DNA from: Myrica gale
Lineage: Eukaryota > Streptophyta > Magnoliopsida > Fagales > Myricaceae
Direction: 5' to 3'
Assembly: GCA_963930655.1 (NCBI GenBank)
Contig: OZ005607.1
Coordinates: 16,386,374-16,450,373 of the forward strand
Length of the DNA: 64,000 nt
Shown: one piece after another, positions 1-11,341 of the stretch
Position numbering within the stretch: position 1 is the first letter of the stretch
How the letters are laid out: each line of letters begins with the position of its first letter
The notes under the pieces: generated by a model
The model's input: the letters and a program-made list of their open reading frames with translations, nothing else
What the model was told of the DNA's origin: nothing
Database searches by the model: none
Program-made: the position numbers and the translations under genes

Positions 1-1590
1 TTTCAAAAGCATGAAAAGTCTCATCTATATGAGTTAGGAAATAGAATCCATGTGAATCTACTGAAATTATCATCAACAACAAAGCCATAACGTTTGTCAC
101 CCAAACTTAACGTTTGTGTTGGACCAAATAAGTCCATGTCTAGAAGTTGAAATAAAAGTGGACATCACATTTTTGGGCTTAAAAGATGTTTTGGTTTGTT
201 TTCCTTTTTGACAAGCTGCACAAATTTTATCTTCTCCTAGCTAGTTTTGAAATCAAGTCCATACTTGCCTAAGCAAGCCTTCTACTCCACAACCAACTAT
301 CCTTGTCATTTAGAATTCAAAGACATTTTATATTTTCTAATGAAATGCTCTCTAAATGAATAGTGTACACATTTTCAAATCAATGTACAACACGACTTTC
401 TTGCTTTCAATATTCTCAACAAAACATATTGATGATTAAAGAATGACTATGTTTTCCTTGTCACATAATTGACTAATAATCAAGAGATTATGTTTTAAAC
501 TATCAACAGGAAGTACATTCTCAATTTTGGGATTAGGAGACTTATCAATGCTACCAACATCGAGTATCTTTCCTTTGTCATTGTCACCAAATGTAACTGA
601 ACCCTTTCCCTTGAGACAAAGAGAGTTAAATCAACTCTTGTCTCCGATCATGTACTTGGAGCATTCACTGTCAAGGACCCAATGATCCTTGGTTTCATTG
701 AACTTCAAGGAATCAACTTTTGATTTTTGGTACCCAAATCTTTTTAGGTCCATTGGTGTTAGAAATAAATTTCTTCACCTTGTCCTTTGGATCATATAGA
801 TTTGATCCCATGAGTGGATTTCTTTCAGTTGGACAAGTGTGTGTGATGTGTTCATTCTTTCCAAAAAAATTACACATGATGAAAGATGCAGATGATTTAA
901 TAATCATATCTGAATATAGCTTTTGATTACCAACCGAATCATAACCAATCTCACTCTTGTTGAAACAACATCTTTGGTAACCCAGAAGAGTATCAAAGTT
1001 TCTTCTTCCTTGAGTGAATCTTCAAGATCTTGAGTAAGAGAGTCAACTTTCTTCTTTAAATCAACGTTTTCAGATTTTAAATCATTGGACTCTTCTTGTA
1101 TGATTTTCTCTTTTTCTTTTGTGACTCTTGCAAGATTCTCTCTAAGAGAAATAACTTGGTATTTCAAAGTATCATTTTCTTGAAAAAGTACTTCAAGGTT
1201 CATTTTAAGACAGCAGTACTTTGAAAACACTTTTAAATCAAGATTTTGTTCATAACAAACGTCTTGTAATTCATCAAAAGAGAAGGAACAAATTGAAGAG
1301 TGTTGTACCTCATCTCACTATCCTTTGCCATGAAGCATAGATTTGTAAGTTCTTCATCATTATCACTATCACTATCACTTTCATCAGACTCTTCCCATGT
1401 AGCCAAAAATGCTTTCTTTTTGTCCTTGAAATCCTTGGATTTCTTTTTGTCCCTGCTTCTTGCACCCAAAGCAAATAATGACGTTCTTCTTGCTACTATC
1501 TCCTTTGTAGCTAGAATCTTTTATCTCCTGTTTCTTCCAGAAGAACTTCTTGAATCTCTTGGGGAACAATGCCACTTAACAATGGGGTAA
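1..1590 (-). pseudogene. Decayed SIRE-type Ty1/copia gag-protease-integrase fragment
   Basis: Read on the minus strand this is the middle of a copia polyprotein. About 1384-1575 has a Gag zinc-knuckle start (CFGCKKQGQ) in which the His and last Cys of the usual CCHC are lost. About 1233-1470 is an acidic Ser/Asp-rich stretch (SDESDSDSDNDEEL), and 904-1230 a Lys/Glu/Leu-rich coiled-coil-like segment, both typical of SIRE-lineage Gag. At about 634-683 lies the aspartic-protease motif WVLDSECSKYM, where the expected DSG reads DSE. At about 180-240 comes the integrase zinc-binding region (CAACQKGKQTK), and the integrase core begins before base 1. Several stops and frameshifts separate these blocks, so no polyprotein can be made. 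The rest of the element lies left of the window. The family assignment rests on motif order. The copia gag at 20106 appears to be the same lineage. Confidence 0.8.
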
Positions 1591-2024
1591 GGATTATTGA
1601 GAACAAGATTAGAAGGCGTAGACAAAGAAAACCCATGTGGTCTGTTGGACTAACGAGTGCGGACTACATCGAACAGGTCATTAATATGGAGAATGAAAGA
1701 AATTGCGAATGACAGTTCCCCATGGGCCAAGAGGCATTTGATTTGCGGGCACGTAAGCTAGTCGACAAAGGGGAATACATCGCAACAAGAGGTGTAACTG
1801 TGGAGGAGGCATTATGGATGTTTTTGAAGGTCGTGGATCTTTCTCATACCAACCGTTCAAAATCTGATTGACATTGTCACTTGCTCCAAACAGTCAACAA
1901 TTGTGTGCATAAAGTTTTGACTGCGATTGTGAATCTGTCTTCCTCGCTTATATGACCCCGACACACTGATGGTGTGTTGCACAACCACATCAAACGGAAT
2001 CCAAAGTACAACCCATGGTTTCGG

Positions 2025-2947
2025 GTAAGGAATTTCCGTATCCCATTATATGAACATCTTAGCTACGGCTATGCATAAGTGATGGCGGTGGTGGTTATAC
2101 CCTCCACCATCACTGCCACGGTTATGGGCGGTTGTCAAAAAATGGACACCGTAACCTGTAGAATTAGGTGTGGAAACTGGCACCTAACGGTGACTGGTTT
2201 GATGGTGGTGGTAGCGGTTACCGCCACCCAAACCAGATAGATTAACAACGAATCAAAGCATAAGCAGATCAACAACGAATTACCCAACAACTTTCAACTT
2301 AAAAATAAATCTGCAAATCCCAAAACGATATCAACCTAACAACGAATCAAAGCAACCAGATCAACCCAACAACAAATCAGATCAACTCAACAATGAATCA
2401 AAGCAACCAGATCATAGAGGGAAAAAAGAGAGAGAAAGCAACGCATAGGGTAGAGACTAAAGATAGAGAAGCAAGAGATCTTCATATACTGTAGAGGCGC
2501 CGTGTTTGTGAAGATTGCCGATGTTGGTGGAGGAGATAGGCTCCAATTGGGGACTGGCGAGGGAAAGGAGAACAAAAAAAATTTTTGGGGGAGAGGGTTG
2601 CACTTTGCCGTCTACGAAATTGGGAAGGAGGGAGGTTGAGGTGACCCAAAACCTTTAGTGTTTCAGGGTCACTCTACGACGATGTTTCTCTTTAAAGAGA
2701 AACGTCTTCGTTTGTATAAAATAAATGAAAACAAATAAAACAGTTTTCGCAGTGGACTGCCTAAATCCCAGCTCCTTGGCGAAATCTAGCACCGTTACCG
2801 GTGCCACCGTGGGGCATGGAGCGGTTTACGGCACCGGAACCGGTGCACAACCCTACATCTAGCAAAGCATTTGTAATTAAAATTAATTTGTAGTCCAAAT
2901 CCACGAGTCAGTGTTTAATGATGTTGTTCACTATTTTGAGCATGCAG
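2025..2947 (+). other. Intron of the Harbinger transposase, enlarged by a hAT insertion
   Basis: The coding sequence stops making sense at NPWFR and resumes at NFIRAINGIHV. The boundary has GTAAGG at 2025 and TGCAG ending at 2947. Plant ALP1-like genes commonly have an intron just before this block (family knowledge). About 792 of the 923 bases are the hAT insertion at 2064-2855, so the ancestral intron was about 120-130 bases. Confidence 0.7.
2064..2855. mobile_element. Non-autonomous hAT element in the transposase intron
   Basis: The ends form an imperfect terminal inverted repeat (TACGGCTATGCATAAG at the left, TAGGGTTGTGCACCGG read inward from the right; 10 of 16 match). Flanks are CATCTTAGC (2055-2063) and CATCTAGC (2856-2863), an 8-bp target-site duplication with one extra base on the left. 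Subterminal GC-rich words (GGTGGTGG, CCGGTGCC) and the absence of coding potential are typical of non-autonomous hAT elements. The interior repeats AACAACGAATCAAAGCAACC between about 2220 and 2410. Confidence 0.75.
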
Positions 2948-3739
2948 AACTTTATCAGAGCAATTAATGGCATCCATGTTGGATTAGATGGGGTACCAAT
3001 GGATGCCAAGCATCTCTTTCGCAATAAGAAAGCTATTGACACAAAATGTCCTGTGTGTATGTGATTTTGATATGCTATTTATGTTCGTGTACACTAGATG
3101 GAAAAGGTCTGCACCACGATAACCGAATACTTCAATATGTGCTTTATAGATCAGATTTTGAATTTCCTATTCCACGCCCAAGTAATCCAACTATACACAT
3201 TTCTATGATTCTACCAAGGAAAAGTATGATGTAAAAAATAGTTAATAATTATTGATTGCACTTATGTTTCTAGGGCAATTCGATGTGGTAGATTCGGCCT
3301 ACACATGCAAAGAGGGCTTCCTCCCCCCTTACAGGGAGAGAGGTATCATTTGAGCAACTTCCAAGGTACATGGGCAGCAAGGGGCCCAAGGGAGCTGTTC
3401 AATAAACATCATAGCTCGCTACGGAATGTGATAGAGAGAATCATCGCAGTGCTGAATGGACGTTTGAAGATTTTGAAGAAGATGAGAAATTATAAGTTGG
3501 TCGACCAAGCGTTGTTCGTTATGACATGTTGAGTTATTCACAACTTTATCATATTGTACGACACAACTGACAAACTTTTTGCACAGTATGCAGACTGTAA
3601 GCGTGCCCCAACAAGAAGAAATTGGTCAAATGATGCGGGTGACAATGACCCTGAGACTGGCGATATGGATTGCCCTCACATGCAAGCCATGAGGGATGAA
3701 ATAGCTGCAATGATGTGGTCTGCTAGGCAGCGCACTTAA

Positions 3740-4809
3740 TTACGAAATAAAAGTATTAGGATTTTGTACGGTTTCATAACTAAACTTAAAGACAAACAAG
3801 AAGGCAGATATTGTTATTTTGGATATTAGTATTGAATATATTACCCCAATTATCTTTATTGATTCTAGATGTAAATTCATATGCATATGATTTTTTAGCC
3901 ATTATTAATGTTAAGAGACTAGTTCAACTTTTGTGTAGTTTCTTTGTGCATTGCTGTAATGGCCATTCATTACTCACCACATTGTTGCTGCGGGGGTGGT
4001 CGTATGCTGTTATATATGGCGAGGAGAGATCAGAATCATGGACGGTGGTTTTTCTGTTGCACATTACGTGTGGTTAGTATTTTTGTTATACGAACTCTTC
4101 TGTTTAGTTATGTACATGTTTTAATGTGACGGATGTATTCATGAATTCCCAAAAATTTTGCATGACCACCAAGGGGGTTTTATATGTGTTGTTGAGGTTC
4201 ACGAACTGCGTCGCGATCATCATCGGACAGTTGGCCACCAAAGAATGGGAGAGTGGTGGATTTGCTTTGGATGTTGCGGGTGTGGAATTATCGTGTGTGC
4301 AAGTATGGTGTTGTTTTTATTTATTATGATCATCATTGTAGTATTTTTTTAGTACAGTACTCGTGTTCATTCGGTGTGCATACGAGCGAATGTTAGACCT
4401 TTATCCTCGCTAAAGTAAAAAAAATACATGTTTTATGTACAGGGTGCAAATTCTTATATTTTCGTTTAAAACTAGAATTAAAAATAATAACAGTATTTAT
4501 GAACTTTATGCAATGAGAAGTTAACAAAAAAAAATTCCAAAGTTGCAAACCACAAACACGTCAAAGGCAAAGGCTTGCAGCAAAGTTCTTATGTAAGCAA
4601 CTAACAATCATTTTTTTCCATTTTCTTTTATGGAAATAAAAAACACAACAAATTACACACATCCCAAAATAACAACCCATCAATTATTACCCTTCCAAAA
4701 TTTTCAACTTATTCAAACACACTTCAAAATTTTTTAACTTTTTCATCAATTCCAAAACTACCTAAATTTTAACAACAACAATTTTTTTAATAAAATTTTA
4801 CTATAATTT
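3740..4809. other. Non-coding stretch after the Harbinger transposase
   Basis: No recognisable gene. It probably includes the 3' flank of the Harbinger element. A 64-codon plus-strand frame at 4158-4352 has a Cys/Trp-containing middle (WWICFGCCGCG) followed by about 20 hydrophobic residues that could span a membrane; I do not recognise it and it may be chance. 4480-4800 is A/T-rich and ends with a CAAACAC word like the ends of the small MITE at 40488, but I found no matching second end. Confidence 0.4.
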
Positions 4810-6048
4810 TGAAATCAAACACCATTATCAGTGCAAAAACATGTTAATATCACATAAATGAACAATAACACACGATACATTCTTATACAAAATAAACATG
4901 AGCGTATAAACATGTCAATATCACAAAAATCAATCATAACACTTTGTAAAATCACATACAAAACCATAATAAAGAGCATAAACATGATAATTTCAAATAA
5001 ATAAACCACAACACATGATAAAATCTTATACAAAACAAACACTAGGGCATAATAAACATGTTAATATCAAATAAATATACTTAACACATGATAAAATGAC
5101 ATGCAAAACAAAAATAAGTGCATAAACATGATAATATCATAAAAATAAACAATAACACATGATAAAATCTCATACAACACAAATATAAGCATATAAACAT
5201 GATAATATCATATAAATTAACCATAACATATAATAAAATCACATACAAAATAAACTAAAGTCCATACACTTGTTAATATGAACTAAATTAACCACGACAA
5301 ACGATAAAATCACATAAAAACAAATCAATGGGCATAAAAATTTTAATATCACATAAATTAACCATAACACATAATAATTTATAGAATAGAGTTTTCGATT
5401 GAGATACTGTAACTAAGCGGGTTTGGTATTGAAACTCGTTCCAAGTTTTCGCGGATTCAGACTCTGAGAATCAACTTGAAGAATTGAAGTAGGCTCCCAG
5501 AGAAGAAATTGAGGGAGGACTATATATGGTATAGGCTATAAACATGCTAATATCATATACAAAACAAACATGAGAGCATAAACTTTATAATATCATATAA
5601 ATAAACCATAACACAGGATACAATTACATACAAAAGAAACATAAGCGCATAAACATGTAAATATCACAAAAATTAATCATAACGCATGATAAAATCACAC
5701 ACAAAATAAACATAAACGCATAAACATGTTAATACATAACATGATAAAATCAGATATAAAAGAAACATTAGCGTATAAACATGTTAATATCACATAAATT
5801 TATCATAACACATGATAAAATCACATACAAAATAATTATTTGCGTGTAAACATGTTAATATCTCATAAATTAACCACAACACATGATAAAATGTCATACA
5901 AAACAAATATTGGTGCATAAACATGTTAATATCCCATATATCAGCCATAGCACAAGGTAAAATCACGTACAAAACAAACATAAGCAGATACAAATGTTGA
6001 TATCACATAAATCAACCATAACACACGATAAACTCACAGATAAAACAA
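4810..6048. repeat. Satellite array block 1 (71-bp monomers plus one module)
   Basis: Direct repeats of an A/T-rich monomer that runs through ATAAACATGTTAATATCACA, AATTAACCATAACACATGAT and AAAATCACATACAAAACAAA. In clean stretches of the same family (22001, 22072, 22143, 22214) the word AAACATG or AAACACG recurs exactly every 71 bases. The block holds one copy of the ~165-bp module at 5375-5539. Monomers here are quite diverged. The right edge is the MITE at 6049. Confidence 0.9.
5375..5539. repeat. Satellite module copy a
   Basis: A ~165-bp block unrelated to the 71-bp monomer. It begins ATAGAATAGAGTTTTCGATT, passes through a GC-richer centre (AAACTCGTTCCAAG, GAGAATCAACTTGAAGAATT) and ends with GACTATATATGGTATAGGCT. 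Other copies are at 10851, 16841, 17286, 17801, 18459 and 22780; partial copies are at 22283 and 23050. Confidence 0.85.
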
Positions 6049-6452
6049 TGGAATTTATCAGTTTTGTCCTTAAGTTTTACACGCTTGTACGTTTTAGTCA
6101 TTAGATTTCATTTTTTCAAATATTAGTACTTGAGTTTACATTTTTTTACAAAATGATCCTTCCGTCAGTCTGCCGTCCATATGCTTATCGGATCATGTAG
6201 CGGTCGACCAGGTATATGTTTTGAATGTGAGCGGTCGACCGGTACATGAAGCGGACGACCGGTACATGTAGCGGTCGACCGCTTTAAATTGCTTACGTGT
6301 TAGAAAGCTCCGTAAAGCATATGGACGACAGACTGACGGAAGGACCATTTTGTAAAAAAATGCAAACCAAAAGACTAATATTTGAAAAAATGAAACCCAA
6401 GCACTAGAACGTAAATGCGTATAAAATCTAAGGACTAAACTGCTAAATTTCC
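6049..6452. mobile_element. Foldback MULE-type MITE inside the satellite
   Basis: About 404 bp with long inverted arms of roughly 140 bp. The left arm starts TGGAATTTATCAGTTTTGTC and the right arm read inward starts GGAAATTTAGCAGTTTAGTC; both run through AAATGATCCTTCCGTCAGTC-like sequence to a short centre. The flanks ATAAAACAA (6040-6048) and ATATAACAA (6453-6461) match at 8 of 9 bases, the 9-bp target-site duplication expected for Mutator-like elements. The centre carries four copies of a GCGGTCGACCGG-like word, also found in the copia LTR at 18765. It has no coding capacity. Confidence 0.75.
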
Positions 6453-6506
6453 ATATAACAAACATAAGCACCAAAACATGTTAATATCACATAAATGAAT
6501 CATAAC
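6453..6506. repeat. Satellite sliver between MITE and solo LTR
   Basis: Less than one 71-bp monomer, in phase with the block left of the MITE once the target-site duplication is removed. It ends in CATAAC, which is duplicated at 10361 on the far side of the solo LTR. Confidence 0.8.
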
Positions 6507-9500
6507 TGTAATGCCTCTCTTTAAATTATTTATTTCTTAATCTTAAATTATTTTTAATATACTTGCTTTGCACATTTTTAATTGTCTCAATTTTCAAAAT
6601 TATGTCGTTGCATTTTTTTATATTATTAGACTTGATACTTGTTAATATTTTGTTACTAATGATTTGTGGACGGATGGTCAATAGCCAATGCCGTTGACCG
6701 GGAAGGAGAACATATGACCGGACAGGGCAAGCAAGGAGATCATACTAAAGGATGGAAACCTGTAATAGTATAAAGCATCGGTAAACAAGGACCGGATGGG
6801 CACCACATACCTGGAATCAAGGGATAGGCACATAGCTGGAATGGTAGACAGGGAAAGAAAGGTAAGCTCTAAAGGAAAGTGGATATCAATGATAAAAACA
6901 AGGACAAAGGCCCAGAAGGAAGGCATTAATTAAATTTACATTAGGATATTTAATTTTATTAAAAATTATTTTCAAATGATATTTATCTTTAATTTTATCT
7001 CTTGCTTTATAGTCATATTAATTAGCATCTTTCATAATTATTGATTTACATTAAATTATCCGATTAAAGTTTTAGCCGAGTTATAATGTGTATTATACCT
7101 TTTAAATCATTTGCTTTTACTCTTACAACCATTTTATATCCTAGTAATTAATATCCCTTATCTTGCATTAAATTATAGTGCATTATTTATGTCTTGGTCA
7201 AATTAAGCATGCATATTGCATTTAATGTCCACTTTTCTCTAGTTGCTTTTTATTCTTTCTCTCTCTCCAATTTAGCCGACTGCTTGGTACCTTTTTAATG
7301 GTTCTCTTTTTGTCTTATTTGCATGCAACAACACGTTGGTTATGAGGTAGTTCGGTGGGTGCATGTGTGTGGGCAAAATGGATTTGTTAGAGTCGTGCTC
7401 TCACTTGTCATCCAAAGTCTCCATGCCGCCCCTTTTAGCGTTCAATTAACTTGCTTCTCTTGTTTAACTTGAGCTCATGATTGCCTAGCTACGAAGGGTG
7501 TGAGGTTAGGAGAGAGGGTGGTCACCTTCGTTAAACATATCGATATAGTTTCTTTTCTCCCTGTTTTTGTCAACTAAATGAGAAGATAGAGACTTTAGAG
7601 TGAAACACACATCTGACCAAAAGTGAGAGGAGGAGAGAGGCATAGGAGAGAAGAGAAGAATCAAAGGAGAAAGGAGGAAACCAAAGGAGAGAAGAGAGAG
7701 GTACAGCCGAAGGAAAGAAAGAAGAGAAAGAGGGGGAGAGGAAAAGAGGTTCGATTAGCACCTTGTCCTCCCTTGCTTTTGAGTTTTCAACTTTTGTTTC
7801 TTTCTCCTAACCATTTTGTATTGCATTTAGATGTTTTGTCCCTTTGGAAATCTACATCCACTGAGTAATAGAGGTAAGGGTGTTGAGACTTGTCATAAAA
7901 TGGGTGTTGGGGTGTTTTGGTGATGGTTAAAAGGTGGATGACGGTTGGGGTAGAAAATACCATTTTTATTGAGTTCTTTTATAGACTTGGTGACATGCAT
8001 GTGGGTTGATGTTAGAAAGAGATTTCTTAGTGGAGGTCATTTCATCTAAGTGCCCCACTCTTGATAAAGGACTATTTTCATGTTGTATTTTTAATGATCT
8101 TGTATGGGTTATTGCATCTCATTAGTTGAAAGTTGCAAAAGTTTGTTAAGTGTGTAGAGGAGGAGAAAAGAGGTCACGACAGCACCTTAAGATGAATTTT
8201 TCCCTTGTTGTTTTGTGGCCGAAAATGTCAAAGGTTGAGATTAAATATGCATATGTGAATTTTGTCATGATTTGGGAAAATAAAAAGCAAGGAAACATGA
8301 ACTTTTGCATTCCAAAAAGGAGTATTGTTTAACCTTTAGATTTTATTTTGTTGTTGCCTACATATCATTAGGACTTGTGCTGAAATTAAAACCAAAAAAA
8401 ATAGTTCGAATTTTGACACCACATTTACTAGAAAATGAATATTCATAACTATAGGTATTATCTTAAAAATTGCAGCTAATTTGGATAAGTAAAAATGACC
8501 GAAATGCCCTTGGAAGCGCCTGGGGGTAGTTTCGGCATTTTAGCAAAAATTGGGGGTCAAATTGTTTTTGCTTAAAATTTAGACCTATGGGTAGCATGGA
8601 CTTAATTCAAGGGAATTAAAGTAGAATTTAGAGCCTAATCCACATGAAGCCCTAAAACCGTGGCCTAATGTGAAAATAAAGCCGAACTACTAGGATTTTA
8701 ATATTAATTAAATAGTGTAATTAAACTAAGATAGTTTAGTAATTATAAATCTATAAAATTCCATTCAAATGAATGTTTAGTAAGAAGTAACTAAAAATAG
8801 ATTAATTCTTTAAAGGTAGTGAATTTATCATATCCAAGCTCTAGTTTTAAATCAATAAGATTTGAACATAAATGATGTATAGAACGTATTGATATCCTTT
8901 TTTTTAATGTTCAAATGTCATCTGCATTTCTATTTTGTTCCTTGCATTCCATTGATCGGCTTTGGTGAACTGTTTTATCGATGGTGTATATGATAAGTCA
9001 TGATGCATCAACATATCATGGGTATGGGGATACTTTTGACCGAAATGAAACACATACCCAGAGGTGGTCTTGAGATCGGTGACGATACCGTTCACAGTGG
9101 GATAGTGCAAGCCACCACTGAGAGGATAGTGGTTGGTATCGCTAGACAATGGAACAATGTCTGCCTAACTGAGTCCTGGTGCTGGGGCACGAGACAGTCC
9201 TAGAGGAGAGGAGGGACGCACAACCCGGACTCTGGGATTAAACAGAGCGAACTAAGGACACCTCTACCGGACCTAAAAAGGAAGGAAAGAAAGTGAAATG
9301 ACAAGAAAACAGATGCATCATTCTACATTGCATCACTCATACGACATTAAAATTGTTTATTATGAGTTCTACTTTATGATTGATTATTCAATGCTACTGT
9401 TCTTCTGTTTTATATTCTTATGTATCATGTCTCCCTATCCCCTTTTACTGAGTCAGTATGACTCACCCCTTTTATTTGTTTATTATTTGTATATACTGTT

Positions 9501-10360
9501 GTGGACATCGGACCTAACAAATGAAGACGTTTGTGAGCGAGCAGATTTTGGACATTGACCCATACATTTTAGTTGTTAAGAGATGGATTTATGTCATAGA
9601 TACACTAGAGGTATATGTGGGGTATGAGCCTCTATGGTACCTCAAAGGTCCATCCATGTCTCCACTTCCCCTCATCGAGTACTTCCGGCTAGTTGATGTC
9701 TACCCAACCCTTCTGCGCATAGTCCCTCCTCCACCGGCTCCACCAACAAAGGGCACTAGGAAAAACAAGATCATTCACCTAACCTCCGAGACTAAGCTGG
9801 AGGATTAGTTGACTTCAGCGATAGTCACTCTTTAGTTTTATTCTGGTTTTAGTTAGCTATTTCTCTAACATTGTAGTTCGGAAAGCTTTAGACAACTTCC
9901 GCTTTTGTATTTATCTTCTCTTTACTTTTGTATTCCTCTTGAAGGACTTTATTTTGCAAAAGAGAAACCATGTATTTATATTTTCCAAATTTCTCTCATT
10001 CCATTCCTTTCCTTATGTAATATTTAATTTTCTTAACATTCATTCTATTTTTTAACTTTCAAGTTATTTTCTACCTTCACTTCTGTAATTATTTCATTTT
10101 ACTTTTCATAATTCAAGTTAGAATTTCTTATTTCTAGAATTATTTTCTAATGTCGTCATTTCGTAAAATTCCTGATATACTACTTTTCTATCTTTAATAA
10201 ATTTATAATTGCAAACGATTTTAAATTAAACATTTTCATTAAGCTTTTAAAAGCCAAACATCAGGACTTTATAGGATCAATTCGAGCTGTAATCCCCTCT
10301 TGTGTGCATACCAATGCTATACGTGAGTCTAGGGAGTACGTAGTGGCATGGGGTGTGACA
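6507..10360 (+). mobile_element. 3.85-kb solo LTR A, Tekay-like gypsy
   Basis: Begins TGTAATGCC, ends GGGGTGTGACA, and is flanked by a perfect 5-bp target-site duplication ATAAC (6502-6506 and 10361-10365) inside the satellite. No gag or pol motif is visible, so it is read as a solo LTR left by LTR-LTR recombination. Its landmarks match those of the other long LTRs here: a CGCACAACCC...GGGATTAAACAGAGCGA block near 9215-9250, a CTGAGTCAGTATGACTC word near 9450, and a CACGCCCC-type terminus (reverse complement). 7620-7745 is a purine-rich run. Short frames at 7623-7868 and 9521-9808 have no recognisable domain. Orientation is from the GTGACA 3' end. Confidence 0.75.
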
Positions 10361-11341
10361 ATAACATATGATAAAATCACACACAAAATAAATAGAAGAG
10401 CACAAGCATTTTAATATCACATAAATTATCCATAACACATGATAAACTCATGCATAAAACAAACATAGGCCCATAAAACATGTTAATAACACATAAATGA
10501 ACCATGACACATGATAAAATTACATACAAAAAGAAAATTAGCGCGTAAACATGTTAATATCACATAAATCAAAAATAGCACATGATAAAATCACATACAA
10601 AACAAAAGTGCATAAACGTGATAATATCACAAAAATTGAGTAGAACACATGATAAAATCTCTTATAAAACAAACATAAGCGCATAAAGATGATAATATCA
10701 CATAAATTAACCCTAACACATGATAAAATCACATACAAAAATAACATGTTAATATCAACTAAATTAACCATGACAAATGATGACATCACATACAAAGCAA
10801 ATAGAAGCACATAAACATGTTAATATCACATAAATTGACTATAACAAGTGATAATTTATCGAATAGAGTTTTTGATTGAGAGATTGTGACTTGCGGGCTC
10901 TGTATTGAAACTCGCTCCAAACCGTTGCGACTTTAGACTTTGTGTATCACCTTAAAGAATTAAACTAGGCTCCCAAAAATAAATGAAGAGAGGACTATAT
11001 ATGACATAGACTATAAACATGTTAATATCACATACAAAACAAACATATGAGCATAATATAATATCACATAAATGAACCATAATACGTGATAAAATTACCT
11101 ACAAAAGAAAGATAAGCGCATAAACTTGTTAAGAAAAAACATAAATTAACTATAACACATTTTAAAATCACATACAAAATATAAATAAGCACATAATAAT
11201 ATCACATAAATTAACCATAGCACATGATAAAATCTCATACAAAACAAACATAAGGGCATAAACATGATAATATCACAAAAATTGACCATAACAAATAATA
11301 AAATCACATACAAATAAACATAAGTGCATAAACATGTTAAT
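10361..11341. repeat. Satellite array block 2
   Basis: 71-bp monomers with one module copy (10851-11014). It resumes at ATAACATATG directly after solo LTR A and stops at CATGTTAAT, where an unrelated element starting TGTTAATCC begins. Confidence 0.9.
10851..11014. repeat. Satellite module copy b
   Basis: Starts ATAATTTATCGAATAGAGTT and ends AGGACTATATATGACATAGA before the next ATAAACATGTTAATATC monomer. Same order of words as copy a, with substitutions. Confidence 0.85.

Larger units (their letters stand above)
1591..3739 (+). pseudogene. PIF/Harbinger (ALP1-like) transposase, broken
   Basis: A plus-strand DDE_4-type nuclease related to plant ALP1/HARBI1 proteins. The N-terminal half (1640-2024) has the helix-turn-helix-like region but contains in-frame stops. 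After an intron (2025-2947) it continues with NFIRAINGIHV, matching the family's IGAIDGTHI block where the first catalytic Asp is expected but Asn is seen. Then come CDFDMLFMFVY, HDNRILQYVL, the second catalytic region VVDSAY, and the C-terminal VIHNFI and MRDEIAAMMW blocks typical of the family; the last reading frame ends at 3739. At least three frameshifts (near 3045, 3110 and 3345) and a TGA in place of a Cys codon near 3530 break the frame. A second short intron (about 3225-3270) is plausible. The clear motif order makes the family call strong. The gene is not functional. Confidence 0.85.

Noticed and set aside
2387..2575. 62-codon minus frame in the hAT element
   Set aside because: No homology to hAT transposase; the element is non-autonomous.
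4480..4809. A second MITE like the one at 40488
   Set aside because: Only one CAAACAC end is present; no matching inverted end or target site.
4815..6000. Met/Leu/Tyr/Ile-rich minus frames in the satellite (also at 10538, 16758, 22187 and 22893)
   Set aside because: Products of translating the 71-bp monomer, which lacks a stop in one frame; not genes.
7570..7868. Arg/Lys/Glu-rich and Ser/Leu-rich frames
   Set aside because: They come from a purine-rich run inside solo LTR A and have no domain.
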